NCBI GenBank assembly: GCA_013423325.1
Contig: BLJB01000067.1
Coordinates: 297,694-361,693 of the forward strand
DNA from: Usnea hakonensis
Lineage: Eukaryota; Ascomycota; Lecanoromycetes; Lecanorales; Parmeliaceae
Reading direction: 5' to 3'
DNA length: 64,000 nucleotides
How positions within the stretch are numbered: the stretch's first letter is position 1; the number at the start of each line of letters is the position of its first letter. Positions 21,398 to 32,814 of the stretch are shown one piece after another. Position numbers and translations under genes: made by a program. The notes below the pieces were generated by a model that saw nothing but the letters and a program-made list of their open reading frames with translations, was not told where the DNA came from and searched no databases.

Positions 21398-24300
21398 ATG
21401 ACCGATGACACAGAGAAGCATTGGGGAGTCATTGGATCTCGGCATGAAGAGGCTGCCGCAAATAATCAATCAACCCCAGGCCCGTTCAAACACACTACTG
21501 GGGCCAATCCAGCTCGAACTATGGTGTATGAACACCTCCCACAGACGCAGACGCCCACTACTAGGGACTCTAAGATATCTATAGCTGTGGACCCGGTGGC
21601 TTTGATCACAACAGAATGTATAACAGTCACTTCGGCAATGAGAAAACATGCTCGATGGGCGCATTCATCTGTTTCTGCCATCCTGGGAGGCGGCCCCTCC
21701 ATGGTCTCCGGACATGATATCAGTAAACATTCAAGACAGAACGATAGGAGCTTTGCATCCGCAACGACTCCTCTGGGGCAGGGTGGGAGAATGTCTAAGG
21801 GCGCGGTAGGAGAAGATGATAGTCTGGCCAGCCGTTGGGGTCTTCGGGGGAAGAAAGGGAAGAGCATGCAAGACAATCCTTTGCTTTCTGCTTTTGCCCG
21901 TCTCAGAAATGATCTCAGGGGTTGCACAGGTATGCATGATTTTGGAAGCGTGGCCCTTTTCAAGAGCTGATCTTTACATAGATATTAGAAGCTTTGATAT
22001 CCCTTCCTTGCTTCATCCCTTCCTCCAAGTCATACGCTCGTCCTCGACTTCCGCTCCAATTACCTCTCTCGCAATCGTTGCAATAACCAAGCTCTTCGCC
22101 TACAACCTTATAGACAGAGATTCCCCCCGCCTTTCGTTAGCGATGCAACTACTCTCCGCGGCGATCACCCATTGCCGTTTTGAAGCAAGTGACTCAGCAG
22201 CAGACGAGATAGTGCTTCTGGGGATTTTGGAACTCATGGAAAGCATGCTTTCTGGTCCTGGAGGCGACTTGCTTGGGGATGAAAGCGTCTGCGAGATGAT
22301 GGAGACGGGCCTTAGCATGTGCTGCCAGACCCGTTTATCAGATTTGCTGCGGCGGAAAGCCGAAATGTCAATGATCAGTATGTGTCAAACTATCTTCGAG
22401 CGATTAAAATCTTTGGAGATCGAGGCTGGCGAAGATATCGGTGTACTGGAAGCACATGTCGAGGAGAGTGCGAATGTTGTCATGAACGATCCTGCCGTGA
22501 ATGCTACCATGGCCCCTGAATTCAATGGCTCAGCTTCGACAGGTGTTATTCGAGGCTCAAAGCAGAATGATGAAAGCCACAACAGCGTCGAGCAAACATC
22601 TGACAACCTGGGAGCTTACTCTAGTCAGATAAACGCGGGTGCTCCAGATCTAGCGCGACCTGGCAGTGCGGAAACCCCGAACACGGTACAGATGAGCGCA
22701 AGCGCAATAGATCTCACACAGCACTCAGAGCAGAATGCGGACGAAGTAGCTATCATCAAACCCTACTCCTTACCATCAATACGAGAACTTTTTCGGGTCC
22801 TTGTTGATCTTTTGCAACCTCATAATCGCCTGCACGGTGATACTCTGAGAGTGATGGCGCTCCGAATAATTGATGTAGCTCTCGAAGTGGCAGGGCCATC
22901 AATAGCTAAGCACCCCAGCCTCGCGACCTTGGCTAAAGACGACCTCTGCCGTTACTTATTCCAATTGGTGCGCTCGGAGAATATGGCACTTCTGAACGAG
23001 TCACTGCGTGTCGCCGGAACGCTACTCGCCACGTGCAGAGAAGTGCTAAAATTGCAGCAAGAGCTGTTCTTGTCCTATCTAGTCGCTTGTCTTCATCCGA
23101 GAGTCGAGATCGAAGACGAACTTGACATCGATCCTGCTTTGTACGAAGGCGTTCCTAAGACCCCTAAGCTTGTGAGACCGGCGCCTTCTCCTCAGGCAAG
23201 TAGCGGTCGGTCGACGCCCGTGCCAATAAAAGAGCGTCAAAAGCTCGGACTGGAGGGCGGTTCTAGGAAGCCTGATGCCAGAGAGGCCATGGTGGAAAGT
23301 ATAGGTGCACTATCACGAATGCCCAGTTACCTCGTCGAGCTTTACATCAACTACGATTGCGAGGTCGACCGTAGCGACCTCTGCGAAGATCTTATAGGCC
23401 TACTTTCACGAAATGCATTTCCGGATTCGGCAAGATGGAGCACCACCAGTGTACCGCCACTATGCCTTGACTCTCTGCTTGGATACGTTCAATTTATAGC
23501 GGATCGTCTAGATGACGAACCAGTATACCAGGGGTATCCCGACATCAAGAGATTGCAAGAGCAGAGAGCTCGTAAGAAAATCATCATCCGCGGTGCTACA
23601 AAATTTAACGAGAACCCAAAGGCTGGCGTTGCATTCTTAGCGTCGCATGGGATCATTGACAATCCAGATGACGCTCAGTCAGTTGTTGCTTTCCTTAGAG
23701 GCACAACGAGGGTGTCGAAGACTGTCCTTGGTGAGTACCTTTCGAAGAAGTCTAACGGGTCCCTCTTAGGAGCGTTCCTGGACATGTTCGACTTTACAGG
23801 GAAAAGAGTGGACGAAGCATTGAGAGAACTACTCAACTCATTCCGTCTGCCTGGTGAATCGGCACTTATCGAGCGAATTGTGGCAGTCTTCTCTGAAAAA
23901 TATTGCGGCAATGCCACGCCTGAGGGCATTGCGAACGTTGACGCTGTACTCGTCCTTACGTATGCGATCATCATGTTGAATACAGACCAACACAATCCCA
24001 ATGTCAAAAAAGACAAAAGGATGACATACATTGACTTTGCGAGGAACCTACGAGGAGTGAATGGGGGCAAAGACTTTGCTCCTGAGTACCTCCAGGAGAT
24101 ATACGATTCCATCAAGAGCAACGAGATAATTCTCCCTGATGAACATAATAATAAACAAGCTTTCGATTACGCTTGGGAAGAGCTTCTTGTCAAGGCGCGA
24201 ACCTCCGGGCCTTTGACAATGTGCAACACTAACTTGTACGACGCTGACATGTTTAGCGCAACGTGGAAGCCCATTGTAGCAACACTGTCTTATGTTTTTA

Positions 24301-26629
24301 TGTCTGCCTCAGACGACGCCGTCTTCTCTAGAGTCGTTCTCGGCTTTGATCAGTGTGCCCAAATCGCAGCTAGATATGACCTTACAGATGCCCTCGATCA
24401 CATAATCTTTTGTCTCAGCTCCATGTCTTCTTTGGCCTCAGACGTCCCCACGAATACTTCACTCAATACAGAGGTTCAGGCCGAGAAGCGAAGTGTCATG
24501 GTCAGCGAGTTGGCGGTCAAATTTGGACGGGAATACAAAGCGCAGTTGGCTTGTGCTGTATTGTTCCGGCTCATACCAAGGAAGGAGTCTAAGATCAGAG
24601 ACGGCTGGGATCATGTGGGTTGAGAAAGAATCCATCCAATGTCTGCATTCTAATCCTCGGACAGATTATTCGTATCTGGCTCAACTTATTCGCCAATTCG
24701 CTCTTGGTGCCTTCCTTTTCGAGGTCCAAGGATTTGCTCGGTATTTCTCCAATACCGCTGCAACCGCCATCTCAAGTAATCGACCGTGAACAGCGTAGTA
24801 GTGAGGGTGGTCTTATTCAGACTTTCAGCTCTTTTCTCTCGAGTTATGCAGCGGACGATCCACCGGAGCCATCCGAGGAGGAGCTAGACAGTACTCTTTG
24901 TAGTGTTGATTGCATTGACTCGTGTCCCATGACCAAAATCTTTTCCAATATTTTGTAAGTATAATACTTATCCAAAGTTCTTACTCTGCTTATCTTTCGT
25001 TAGGACAATGCCACCCGAAAGCCGTCAAAGCCTTGTTCGTGCTCTTCTCAAACAGCTGCCTGAGTCATCTTCGCCCGCTGTTATCGTTGTAAGGCCAGAC
25101 AGAAATGGCCCTGCCCCTATCAGGACGAACGGCCACCAGGGAAATCAAATGAAATCAGTATATGATCCATCAGCGGTATTCGTACTTGAATTGGCAACAA
25201 CAATGGCGACGCGAGATGATAAGTCTGTCACGCTGATGGGTCAGGCTGTGGCAGATGCTCTTCAGAACGTCGTGAGAGACGCCAGCAACGTACACCCTCT
25301 AGTACTAGAGCGCGCGATCTTCTATCTCCTGTACCTTTTGAACGCAAGCCAGGTAAGCCTCTTAGTAGTATTACGAACAATCTCGCTGACTGGTTTGAAG
25401 GATCACTCGTTTATTCGCGCGCCCATTATACTTCATACTGTTGCTGGCTACGACCAATATATTCTAGAAAAGGCATCAGTGCAAATTATAAATGGCTTGA
25501 CACTCTGCATCCGAGATCTTAGTCCGCTTCGGAACGAGATTACCAATACACCAGACTTTTGGTCAATACTCCAAAGCCTACATACGCTGCCAGAAGCCGC
25601 AGGTAAGGCTTTTAACCTGGTCGCAAGGGTGGTAACCGGACAGCAGGCTGCGGTAACTGCAGACAACTACAAAGACAGCATCTCGTTATTGAACGGATTT
25701 GCCGCTGCGGGAAGTGTTGGAGCAGTAGTCGAACAGAAGCGCGACAAGAGCGCCAGACGAAAGGAAAAGCCCACGAAGCCAGCCAAGCCTCGGTAATCGA
25801 TTCTTCCATCTTGAGATTGGTTCCATGCTGATGAGGCGCAGCGAAAATGACGTTGTCGACCGCGGATTCCAAGCTGTAGTCATGATATATCAGTTGACCA
25901 ACAGAATTCCAGCTCTCATTGAACAATCTCATCTGGAAAGAAAAGAAGGTGCACTTCCTTACGTTCAGGTTCATGCTCAGTGTAGCTGATTCGTATCTAG
26001 CATGGTTGGCATATTGGTCGCCCATATTCGAGGCTCTTTGTTCGCAGTGTCTCAACCCCTGTCGAGAAATCAGGCATCAAGCATTGACATCCCTGCAGAG
26101 TTCACTGCTTTCGCCGGAGTTGGCGTCTGCAGACCACCGGGAATGGACAGCGATCTTTGGGGAAGTCCTCTTCCCACTAATATCCCGACTTCTCAGACCG
26201 GAGATATACCAGACAGATCCTGTTGGCATGAGTGATACAAGGGTACAAGCTGCCAACCTGCTCTGCAAGATCTTCTTGCACTATCTAGTTCTGTTGTCGG
26301 AGTGGAACGGTATGCTGGACCTATGGCTGCGTATCTTGGACATCATGGACCGTTTAATGAATAGCGGGCAAGGTGACAGCCTTGAAGAGGCTGTTCCCGA
26401 AAGTCTCAAAAATATACTCTTGGTCATGGCTGATGGCGGCTTCATTCAACCACCTTCGGATGATTCGCCACCTACCGAGCTCTGGGATGAGACATATAAA
26501 CGAGTGGACAGACTCCTGCCAGGCCTGATTGCGGAGATATTTCCTCAAGTCAATGCCCCTCCCCCAGAGACCAAGGCTCCCGAAATCGAGCGCAGCCCCC
26601 CAGCTGAGCCAGCAGTAGCGCAGGAATAG
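21398..26629 (+). CDS. GEA1: Golgi-type Arf guanine nucleotide exchange factor (GEA/GBF1 family), 1643 aa
   Basis: Gea/GBF1 proteins activate Arf at the early Golgi for COPI vesicle formation. Exons: 21398-21929, 21982-24614, 24665-24954, 25004-25352, 25401-25792, 25842-25948, 26001-26629. The six introns are 48-52 bp, all GT-AG, with phases closing. The N-terminal DCB/HUS part contains E-C-I-T-V-T-S-A-M-R-K-H-A-R-W. The Sec7 domain lies at about 700-890 with F-R-L-P-G-E, where Glu803 is the catalytic glutamic finger, and I-I-M-L-N-T-D-Q-H-N-P-N. C-terminal HDS-type helical repeats follow, with W-S-P-I-F-E-A-L and N-P-C-R-E-I-R-H. A single fungal Gea is usual, and the GEA1 label is by family only. 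The 48-bp intron 25353-25400 has no stop and is divisible by three. I removed it because its donor, CTGAC branch and acceptor are strong and the family lacks those 16 residues. Confidence 0.93.
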
Positions 26630-27372
26630 GCTTCGGAGCCAGAGCTTCCTGCAGCAGTCGCTCGAGAGGACTAGATATTAGCAATAGACTGGTTCAAGGC
26701 ATATGGAAAGGTCTTACGAAAGCAAGCTCTGATTATTGAAACGATTAGCTAGCGAAAGACATATCATGCGTCCTTACCGGTCTGGGTTTCATGCGTCAAT
26801 CATATATTTCCTATGGATTTCGAACTTCCATGAGGTCATATAATTAGTACGGAAGTAATCTATATATGTAAGGACTCTGAGGCCGAAAGAAATTGTAGAT
26901 TTCTCACTTGGATCTCTTTCAGCTTAGTCTAGAGCTGCCAAACCCATTGGCTTGACAGTCATGCAAGCTGATTATACTGCAATTTTTGAGTGGTTCTGCC
27001 TGCTCTGTCCATAATGGTTGCCAAAGATCAAACATTTCCGCCAAACTTGCTCTCAATTCAAAACGTAATCCTGATGCCGGCGAGTTCGTCGTGTCAAAGC
27101 ACGAAGCGCGCGGACTTTCCCTCCCACATACACACTCCCAGCGCTTGAACTGATCGGAAGCACGGTGCCAGCGTACAAGGTTGTATGCCCGCTTTCGTAG
27201 AACGAAGAGTTTACTCAAGTCTTGCGAGCTATCAAGACACCCTTTGACCAGCTTCAGCAGCCTAACTTAATAGCTTTTTACTTTGATTAATTCCCTTTCA
27301 ATTGACACTCCCGAATGCTGCTTGCCATTTTTATACAGACGCCAAGTTGCTTCGTTTTTTTAGTCCTATCCT
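26630..27372. other. Convergent intergenic region
   Basis: This is the 3' flank shared by the Sec7 gene and SYF1, about 0.74 kb. No gene or clear repeat is seen. An AT-rich dip occurs near 26820-26870. Confidence 0.5.
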
Positions 27373-30059
27373 TTACTCATCGTCAAGATCGACATCTAGC
27401 GCATCAGGATTGGCAACCATCCCTGGTTTCTCCGGGGGAGGAAGGTTTCCGCCCTGTGGGCCTGTGCTGGCGGCCACAAAGCCCACTGGTGCACGAGCTT
27501 GGCGGTTTAGCACCGCCATTGCGTCCGTTTGCTCATTTGGTTCACCTTCAGCATCTCCGTTGTCTCTGTCTTCAGGTCTTTGCTGACTTCTTGCGAGAGC
27601 CTGTGACGCAATGAAGTTGACATCAGTGTTGTACTGAGCTTGCACACTCCGCTTGATGCGAAGCATTTCCTTGAATGTATCTTCGTTGCCGTGCTGTACC
27701 TCGAACTCCTCCCACTTGTGCCAGAATATTGGGGTAGTTCTGGGATCGCAGAACTGCGATGCATGTCCATATATCGTCCTAGCCCTGTCGATTTCACCCA
27801 GTCTTTTTTCCATCTCAGCGAATTTGAGGCACATGTCGCGAGCTTCTTTATCGGGCAAGGCAGCAATGGCCCTCTCGTAGATAGGACGTGTTGAAGTGAG
27901 CCCGAAGTTCGAGGCGGACTTTGTGATGTAAAAGTTGAACATCTCAAACTTGTCTTCATCGGACACAGCGCGAGTGGCCCTTTCATAGATTCGCATAGCG
28001 TGCCGAGCAAGACCACGCTCCTCTTCCAAACTCCCGTACATGAGATATAGGACCTTCGCAAACTTGGGCGGGCAGCCTTCGACAGCTTGCTCGAATAGAT
28101 CCCTTAATCTCTCGATTCCAATTTTGCGATCCACAGCCTTTGTGAGATATAGATTCCATAGCTCAAACGCGACTGGGTAGTTGAATAGATCCAAGCCTCG
28201 TTCATAGATTTTGAAGGAGTCCTCGAAATACTTGTTTTCTTCCAATAGGTTAGCAAAATTAACCACAGTCTGAGGAGTGGCTATTCGAAGCTCGAAGATT
28301 CTCTCGTAGACTTTCTTCGTCTCTTCCAAGGTGCTTACGCTCTCCACCAGGTCCACGTAGAAGCTCCATAATTTCCAGCTCTTATGGAGTCGCTGCTGTG
28401 GCGAAAGAGTCTCGTCGAAGTAGTCTACTGTAGACCTCTTCGACGCCTGGGTGGCCTTCGCCATAATATCCACAGCTCGATCAAAGTTCTCATTCCTAAG
28501 CTCCATCTCGGCCCAACCACACCACATGTCTGCAAGCTCAGCCACAGATTTGAATGGCACATTAACAGCTTTTTCCGAGATTACGCGTGCGGTGCGCAGG
28601 TCTCCACCCTCCTCGTAGAATTTTGCATAATTAAGCCATAATTCATGAAACTTGCCTACGGCTTTCCTTGGTTGCACTGCCCTAATCGCATCCGTGTAAG
28701 TCTGGACTACCTCCTTCTTATTATTTCCCCACAGCGCGACTCTCTTTTCCCACTCATTGACGTTATTTGGATTCTGGCGCAGAAGCACATCGTTCACTAA
28801 GAACGGTCGTCGGTCCATAAGTTGCTCAAAGCGCATCATCCGGATATCCAAATCGAAGTCGGCTTCTTCGTTCACCTTGCCCTTGTCGACCCGCACGGCT
28901 GCGGCATCCATGAGGGAACTAATGACGGATTCCTCGAACTCCGCGTATGAGTCAAACACAATGGTAAAATCTCTGACAGTCATGACGGTCGTGATGCCTT
29001 CTTCAAAAACATCCCGCGCTCTTTCAAAGTTGCCCCTGGTGATCCAGTATGTTGCAAGTCCTGCCCAGAGCTTCCCACGTTGATCTGCAAATCTGTCTAT
29101 GCCACTGCGTATGATTTTCTCGACATCCATGCCGACAGTGCCTCCCATCTCGATTTCCTTTGCTCGAGTTACGAAGAGATCCACCATTTCACTCCACAGC
29201 TGAAAGTTGCTTTTCGTATTCTTGCTTCGAAATTTCGAATTGTTCAGAATATCCATATATTTCTTCACTGCTTCAGTGTATCGGCCGTTGTCTATCAAAA
29301 GCTCTATGAAGTCCTCGCTGTCCTCTGGGTGAATTTGCATATATCGCCTCCATATCCTTATTGCTGTATCTCCAGATGCAGAGTTGGAAAAAGGTTTGTA
29401 AAGAGCCCAGATTCGATTATGTTGCGTAATTGGCAAGGCTCTCAAGGCCCGGTCGAAAGTGCGACGCGTGAGAGTGACAAGAGGCTGTTTCATCAAGTAC
29501 GAGAGGTACATTTCCCATATCCTCGGCATTTTATTCAGCAGAATGAGCGCTCGCTCAAAGAGTGCGTTGACCTTTGCATACTCCGCCGAGTGTGTCGCAG
29601 GATTTTTATTGCGAAGATGCTTGATGCGCAATTCCAGGTACTATGGCCGATTAGCCCTACAAGTCCTTATTTCTCGAAAGTAAAGATATACCATCTTCCA
29701 AAGCTTGTAAGAACGCGGTAGCTGTCTACAGGCTCTCTCGAGTATCTGTATGATCAATCAGCTCAGAGCACCTGACTTCCCGGAGACGCTTCAATGTACG
29801 AAGGCTTGTTCGAAAAGAGTGCCATGCTGGTGCTTGTAGTCAATATAGATCAACCAGGGTTTAATGGACCCAGGATCACGCAGTATGTCTTGCTCGTAAA
29901 CAACGTCGTCTGAAGACTGATTATCCGAATTAGCGGGACCGTTCTCAGTACAGGGGAGGTTTTACTCACGATGAGATACAATGATGAGTCTGAGCTCTTT
30001 ACAGCCCGTTTGGGCGAAGGAGATAGGGCGGGCATGTCCAATAGCTTCACACCATGCAT
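27373..30059 (-). CDS. SYF1: Pre-mRNA splicing factor SYF1, 842 aa
   Basis: Syf1 (XAB2 in animals) is an arch-shaped HAT-repeat scaffold of the Prp19-associated (NineTeen) complex in activated spliceosomes. Exons: 30059-29970, 29916-29800, 29745-29692 (54 nt), 29640-27373; introns 53, 54 and 51 bp, GT-AG, all phase 0. Hallmarks are Y-E-Q-D-I-L-R-D-P-G-S-I-K-P-W near the N-terminus, L-P-R-S-Y-K-L-W-K-M across the third junction, and many HAT repeats with W/E/Y spacing (for example L-W-N-L-Y-L, A-R-H-A-M-R-I-Y-E-R-A-T). The C-terminal tail is acidic, ending D-V-D-L-D-D-E. Length matches fungal Syf1. The start is the first ATG of exon 1, with Met9 as an alternative. It is divergent from VMA8. 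Confidence 0.93.
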
Positions 30060-30407
30060 AAAGTAAATTTCAGAAGCTGATGAGCCTAGTTGGCTGATAT
30101 ATCTATTGAGTCTGGGTGCGCTAAAGAGGTTTTGCTGATCTCGGACGCAACAGTGCCAAGTATGACTACCCGAGGATTCGACCCGCAGCGGAGCGGAAAA
30201 ACTATATCCGATCCAAATCTAACGAGTCTGAGGACTGAGGCAATGAAGCTAAAGTACTTACCAGTTTTCTCGAACTTCGTCTTCTCTTTGCACAGCCATT
30301 CAGGTTAGTCCTGAATTTACGCCTGAGCTTTTGTGCGACGCTACGTCGATTCCTTAGGCTGTCTCAGCAACTGGACATCGAACCTTCATACTTTATCGCC
30401 ATCCAAC
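30060..30407. promoter_or_regulatory. Divergent promoter SYF1 / VMA8
   Basis: 348 bp separate the two start codons, so both promoters and leaders must lie here. I see no TATA-like element that stands out and no ORF. Confidence 0.55.
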
Positions 30408-31396
30408 ATGTCGGGAGCTGGGGTAAGCAAATAATGCTATCAGACGTGCGTCCAGAGTTTCTCGCCAACTAAGTAATTGATACCAGGATCGGGAAGCTGT
30501 TTTCCCAACGCGACAGTCCTTGGGTGCTATGAAGAACAAGCTTAAGGGTGCCGAGACAGGGCACAGTCTACTCAAGCGAAAAAGCGAAGCTTTGACCAAG
30601 TACTTCTTGCCGATATATTTACAAGGCCGTGCTAACACTGCGTCAGACGTTTTCGAGGTAGGCTGCAATCAGAGGTAGACTTTGTCGTTGATGGCTAAAG
30701 TGAGCAGAAATAACAAAGCGCATTGACGAGGCAAAGAGAAAGATGGGCCGTGTGATGCAGATTGCGGCTTTCTCACTAGCCGAAGTCACATATGCAGTTG
30801 GAGGAGACATTGGGTATCAGATTCAGGAATCAGCAAAACAAGCTCGTTTCAGAGTCCGAACCAAACAGGAAAATGTTTCCGGTGTTTTCCTGCCTCAGTT
30901 TGAGAGCTACACGACAGAAGGGAACAACGATTTCGGTTTGACTGGTTTAGGTAAAGGAGGGCAACAGGTTCAGCGGTGCAGAGAAACGTATGCAAGAGCC
31001 GTGGAAACCCTGGTGGAGCTTGCTAGTTTGCAGGTTAGTCATCAGTGTCAAGACCTTATAGTCCTACCAAATCTCCTTTAACATTCGACTTAGACAGCTT
31101 TCGTCACCCTAGACGAGGTCATCAAGGTCGTGAACAGGAGAGTCAATGCAATCGAACACGTCATTGTACCACGCACCGAGAACACCATTAAGTATATAAA
31201 TTCTGAGCTAGATGAACTTGACAGAGAGGAGTTCTACCGCCTGAAGAAGGTTAAGAGCAACAAGCAGCGAGACAATGATGCCGCAGAACAACAAGACAAG
31301 TCTTCCAAGAGGCGTGGAAGCGATAAGGAGAACGTCGACGATCCTGGAGCTACCGACATCTTGGGGGAACAAGAAGATCAAGACGTGATATTTTAG
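30408..31396 (+). CDS. VMA8: V-type ATPase subunit D, 255 aa, with an 11-nt microexon
   Basis: Subunit D is the central rotor stalk of the V1 sector, coupling ATP hydrolysis to proton pumping at the vacuole and endomembranes. Exons: 30408-30422 (15 nt), 30487-30599, 30647-30657 (11 nt), 30708-31033, 31094-31396; introns 64, 47, 50 and 60 bp, GT-AG. The spliced start reads M-S-G-A-G-D-R-E-A-V-F-P-T-R. The 11-nt exon completes L-T-K-R-F-R-E before I-T-K-R-I-D-E-A-K. Core family motifs are K-M-G-R-V-M-Q-I-A-A-F-S-L and V-N-R-R-V-N-A-I-E-H-V-I-V-P-R. The C-terminus is charged and Lys/Asp/Glu-rich. Length equals the yeast protein within one residue. Two coding exons under 16 nt are noteworthy. Confidence 0.95.
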
Positions 31397-31622
31397 ATTC
31401 ACGATATTTGTTATGGGTCAGTCAAATCAAGGTTACATTTTCCACTGATGGCTTTGTAAAACAAGGTCTCTCATATTTCTAGACATCGCAGCAACCACGT
31501 GAACTTTGTAATGCGATTCTTCTAGATCGGACATGACCACTTATATTTGCACTGCCCAAAGCTTGCAAGCGGAGAGCAATGTTTTTCTGTTCGATGATCA
31601 ATCGGCAGAAACTCGACTTGCA

Positions 31623-32571
31623 TTACTGGCGTTGATATACAACTTTGACCACTTTGCCTTCCTCGCCCAGAGCCATCCCGGCAGTATTTTCTTTCGCACT
31701 GATAGCACCAGCTTCAGCCTCGTATTCAACGAAAGCTATGCCTCTCCTTCCAGGCACCAGTCGCACTTCCCTAAACCCTTCGAATCTGCCAAATATTGCA
31801 GTGAGTCCCTCCACGCCATAATCTTCTGGTAGATTTTGAACGAACAAAATCTTATTGGGCGGTAAATATTCTTCTGGTATGACTGCTCCTGCTGCCGGAT
31901 TCGAAGACTTGAGTCCAGCACCGCGAGAAGCTTTGGCAGGCCGAGCGCTGCCGGCTTCTGGTGGTGCGCCGGCTGGTGGGCGTTTCAATTTTTTCTGGGC
32001 CTCTGCAGCCTCATACGCTTGCTTTCTCTCTGGTTTCCGTAGTGGTCAGCTTGTTTCTGGATCCTTATGAACCAACCGGCCAACATCTCCATACCTTTTT
32101 CAGCCAGCCTACGTCGCCTATGCACCTCAAATTCTTCCGCGCTCCCCTCTCTTTGCACTGTAGCATCGCTCCTCGTTCGCGCGTAGTCTAATAGCATAGG
32201 CTTATCGAACAATTCGAACCCTTGAATTTCTTTGATGGCTCGCTCTGCTGCTTCGGTTTCGTCAAAGACAACAAAAGCCTGGCCTTTCGCTTTGAGGTTC
32301 GTCTTGGCGACGAGTTCAATGACATTGCCGTATTCAGAGAAGATCTCGGTGAGAGCCTCTTTGAGCTGGTCCGGTTTTATGCGTTCTTCCAAATTTTTGA
32401 CCTGTAAGATTCATCAACATAAGTCGTCTTGAGCTAGACTGCGATTGAGATTGAAGCTAACGTAGACTCTAGTACTCGGTCAGTCATGTGCTAATAGGGG
32501 TGGTGGATAAGTGTTGCGCACGTTGGATTGGGTGGATTGGTGACACCAGCATGGGCCGCTACCGCAGACAT
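31623..32571 (-). CDS. U1A/U2B''-like snRNP protein with two RRMs, 256 aa, with a 7-nt microexon
   Basis: These spliceosomal proteins bind U1 or U2 snRNA hairpin loops. Exons: 32571-32522, 32468-32462 (7 nt), 32401-32095, 32029-31623; introns 53, 60 and 65 bp, GT-AG. Splicing through the 7-nt exon yields P-N-P-T-V-Y-V-K-N-L-E-E-R, the RNP2 motif of RRM1; RNP1 is K-G-Q-A-F-V-V-F. A charged helical linker with A-E-K-E-R-K-Q-A-Y-E-A-A follows, then a Pro/Ala/Gly-rich stretch. RRM2 is I-L-F-V-Q-N-L-P with R-G-I-A-F-V-E-Y. Two RRMs place it with U1A/U2B''/snf. Which snRNA it serves cannot be read from sequence, so no symbol is given. It is convergent with VMA8 (226 bp) and divergent from CCA1. Confidence 0.92.
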
Positions 32572-32814
32572 GACTGATCTGGGACATTCAAAGCGATGGC
32601 TGGCTTCTAGAATATTTCCATGGTTGATGGCTTGTGATTGAATCGGACATACTCAAGTAAAGTAAGGTTGAGGATACTCGGCCTGGGCCGCTTCCTTGCC
32701 GCCCTCTAGCTTTTCAATTCTGTGTCACTCAAGCTGTCTGGCATTTGGCAATCGGACACCTGATGAGAGTCACAATGTCTTGACCTGAACCTCCAGGCAT
32801 GATTTCGACCCCGA
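32572..32814. promoter_or_regulatory. Short divergent promoter snRNP gene / CCA1
   Basis: Only 243 bp separate the start codons, so regulatory elements for both genes must be packed here. No specific motif is assigned. Confidence 0.5.

Noticed and set aside
30080..30190. Possible tRNA gene between SYF1 and VMA8 (GATTCGACCC resembles a B box)
   Set aside because: No matching A box, acceptor stem or cloverleaf can be folded on either strand.
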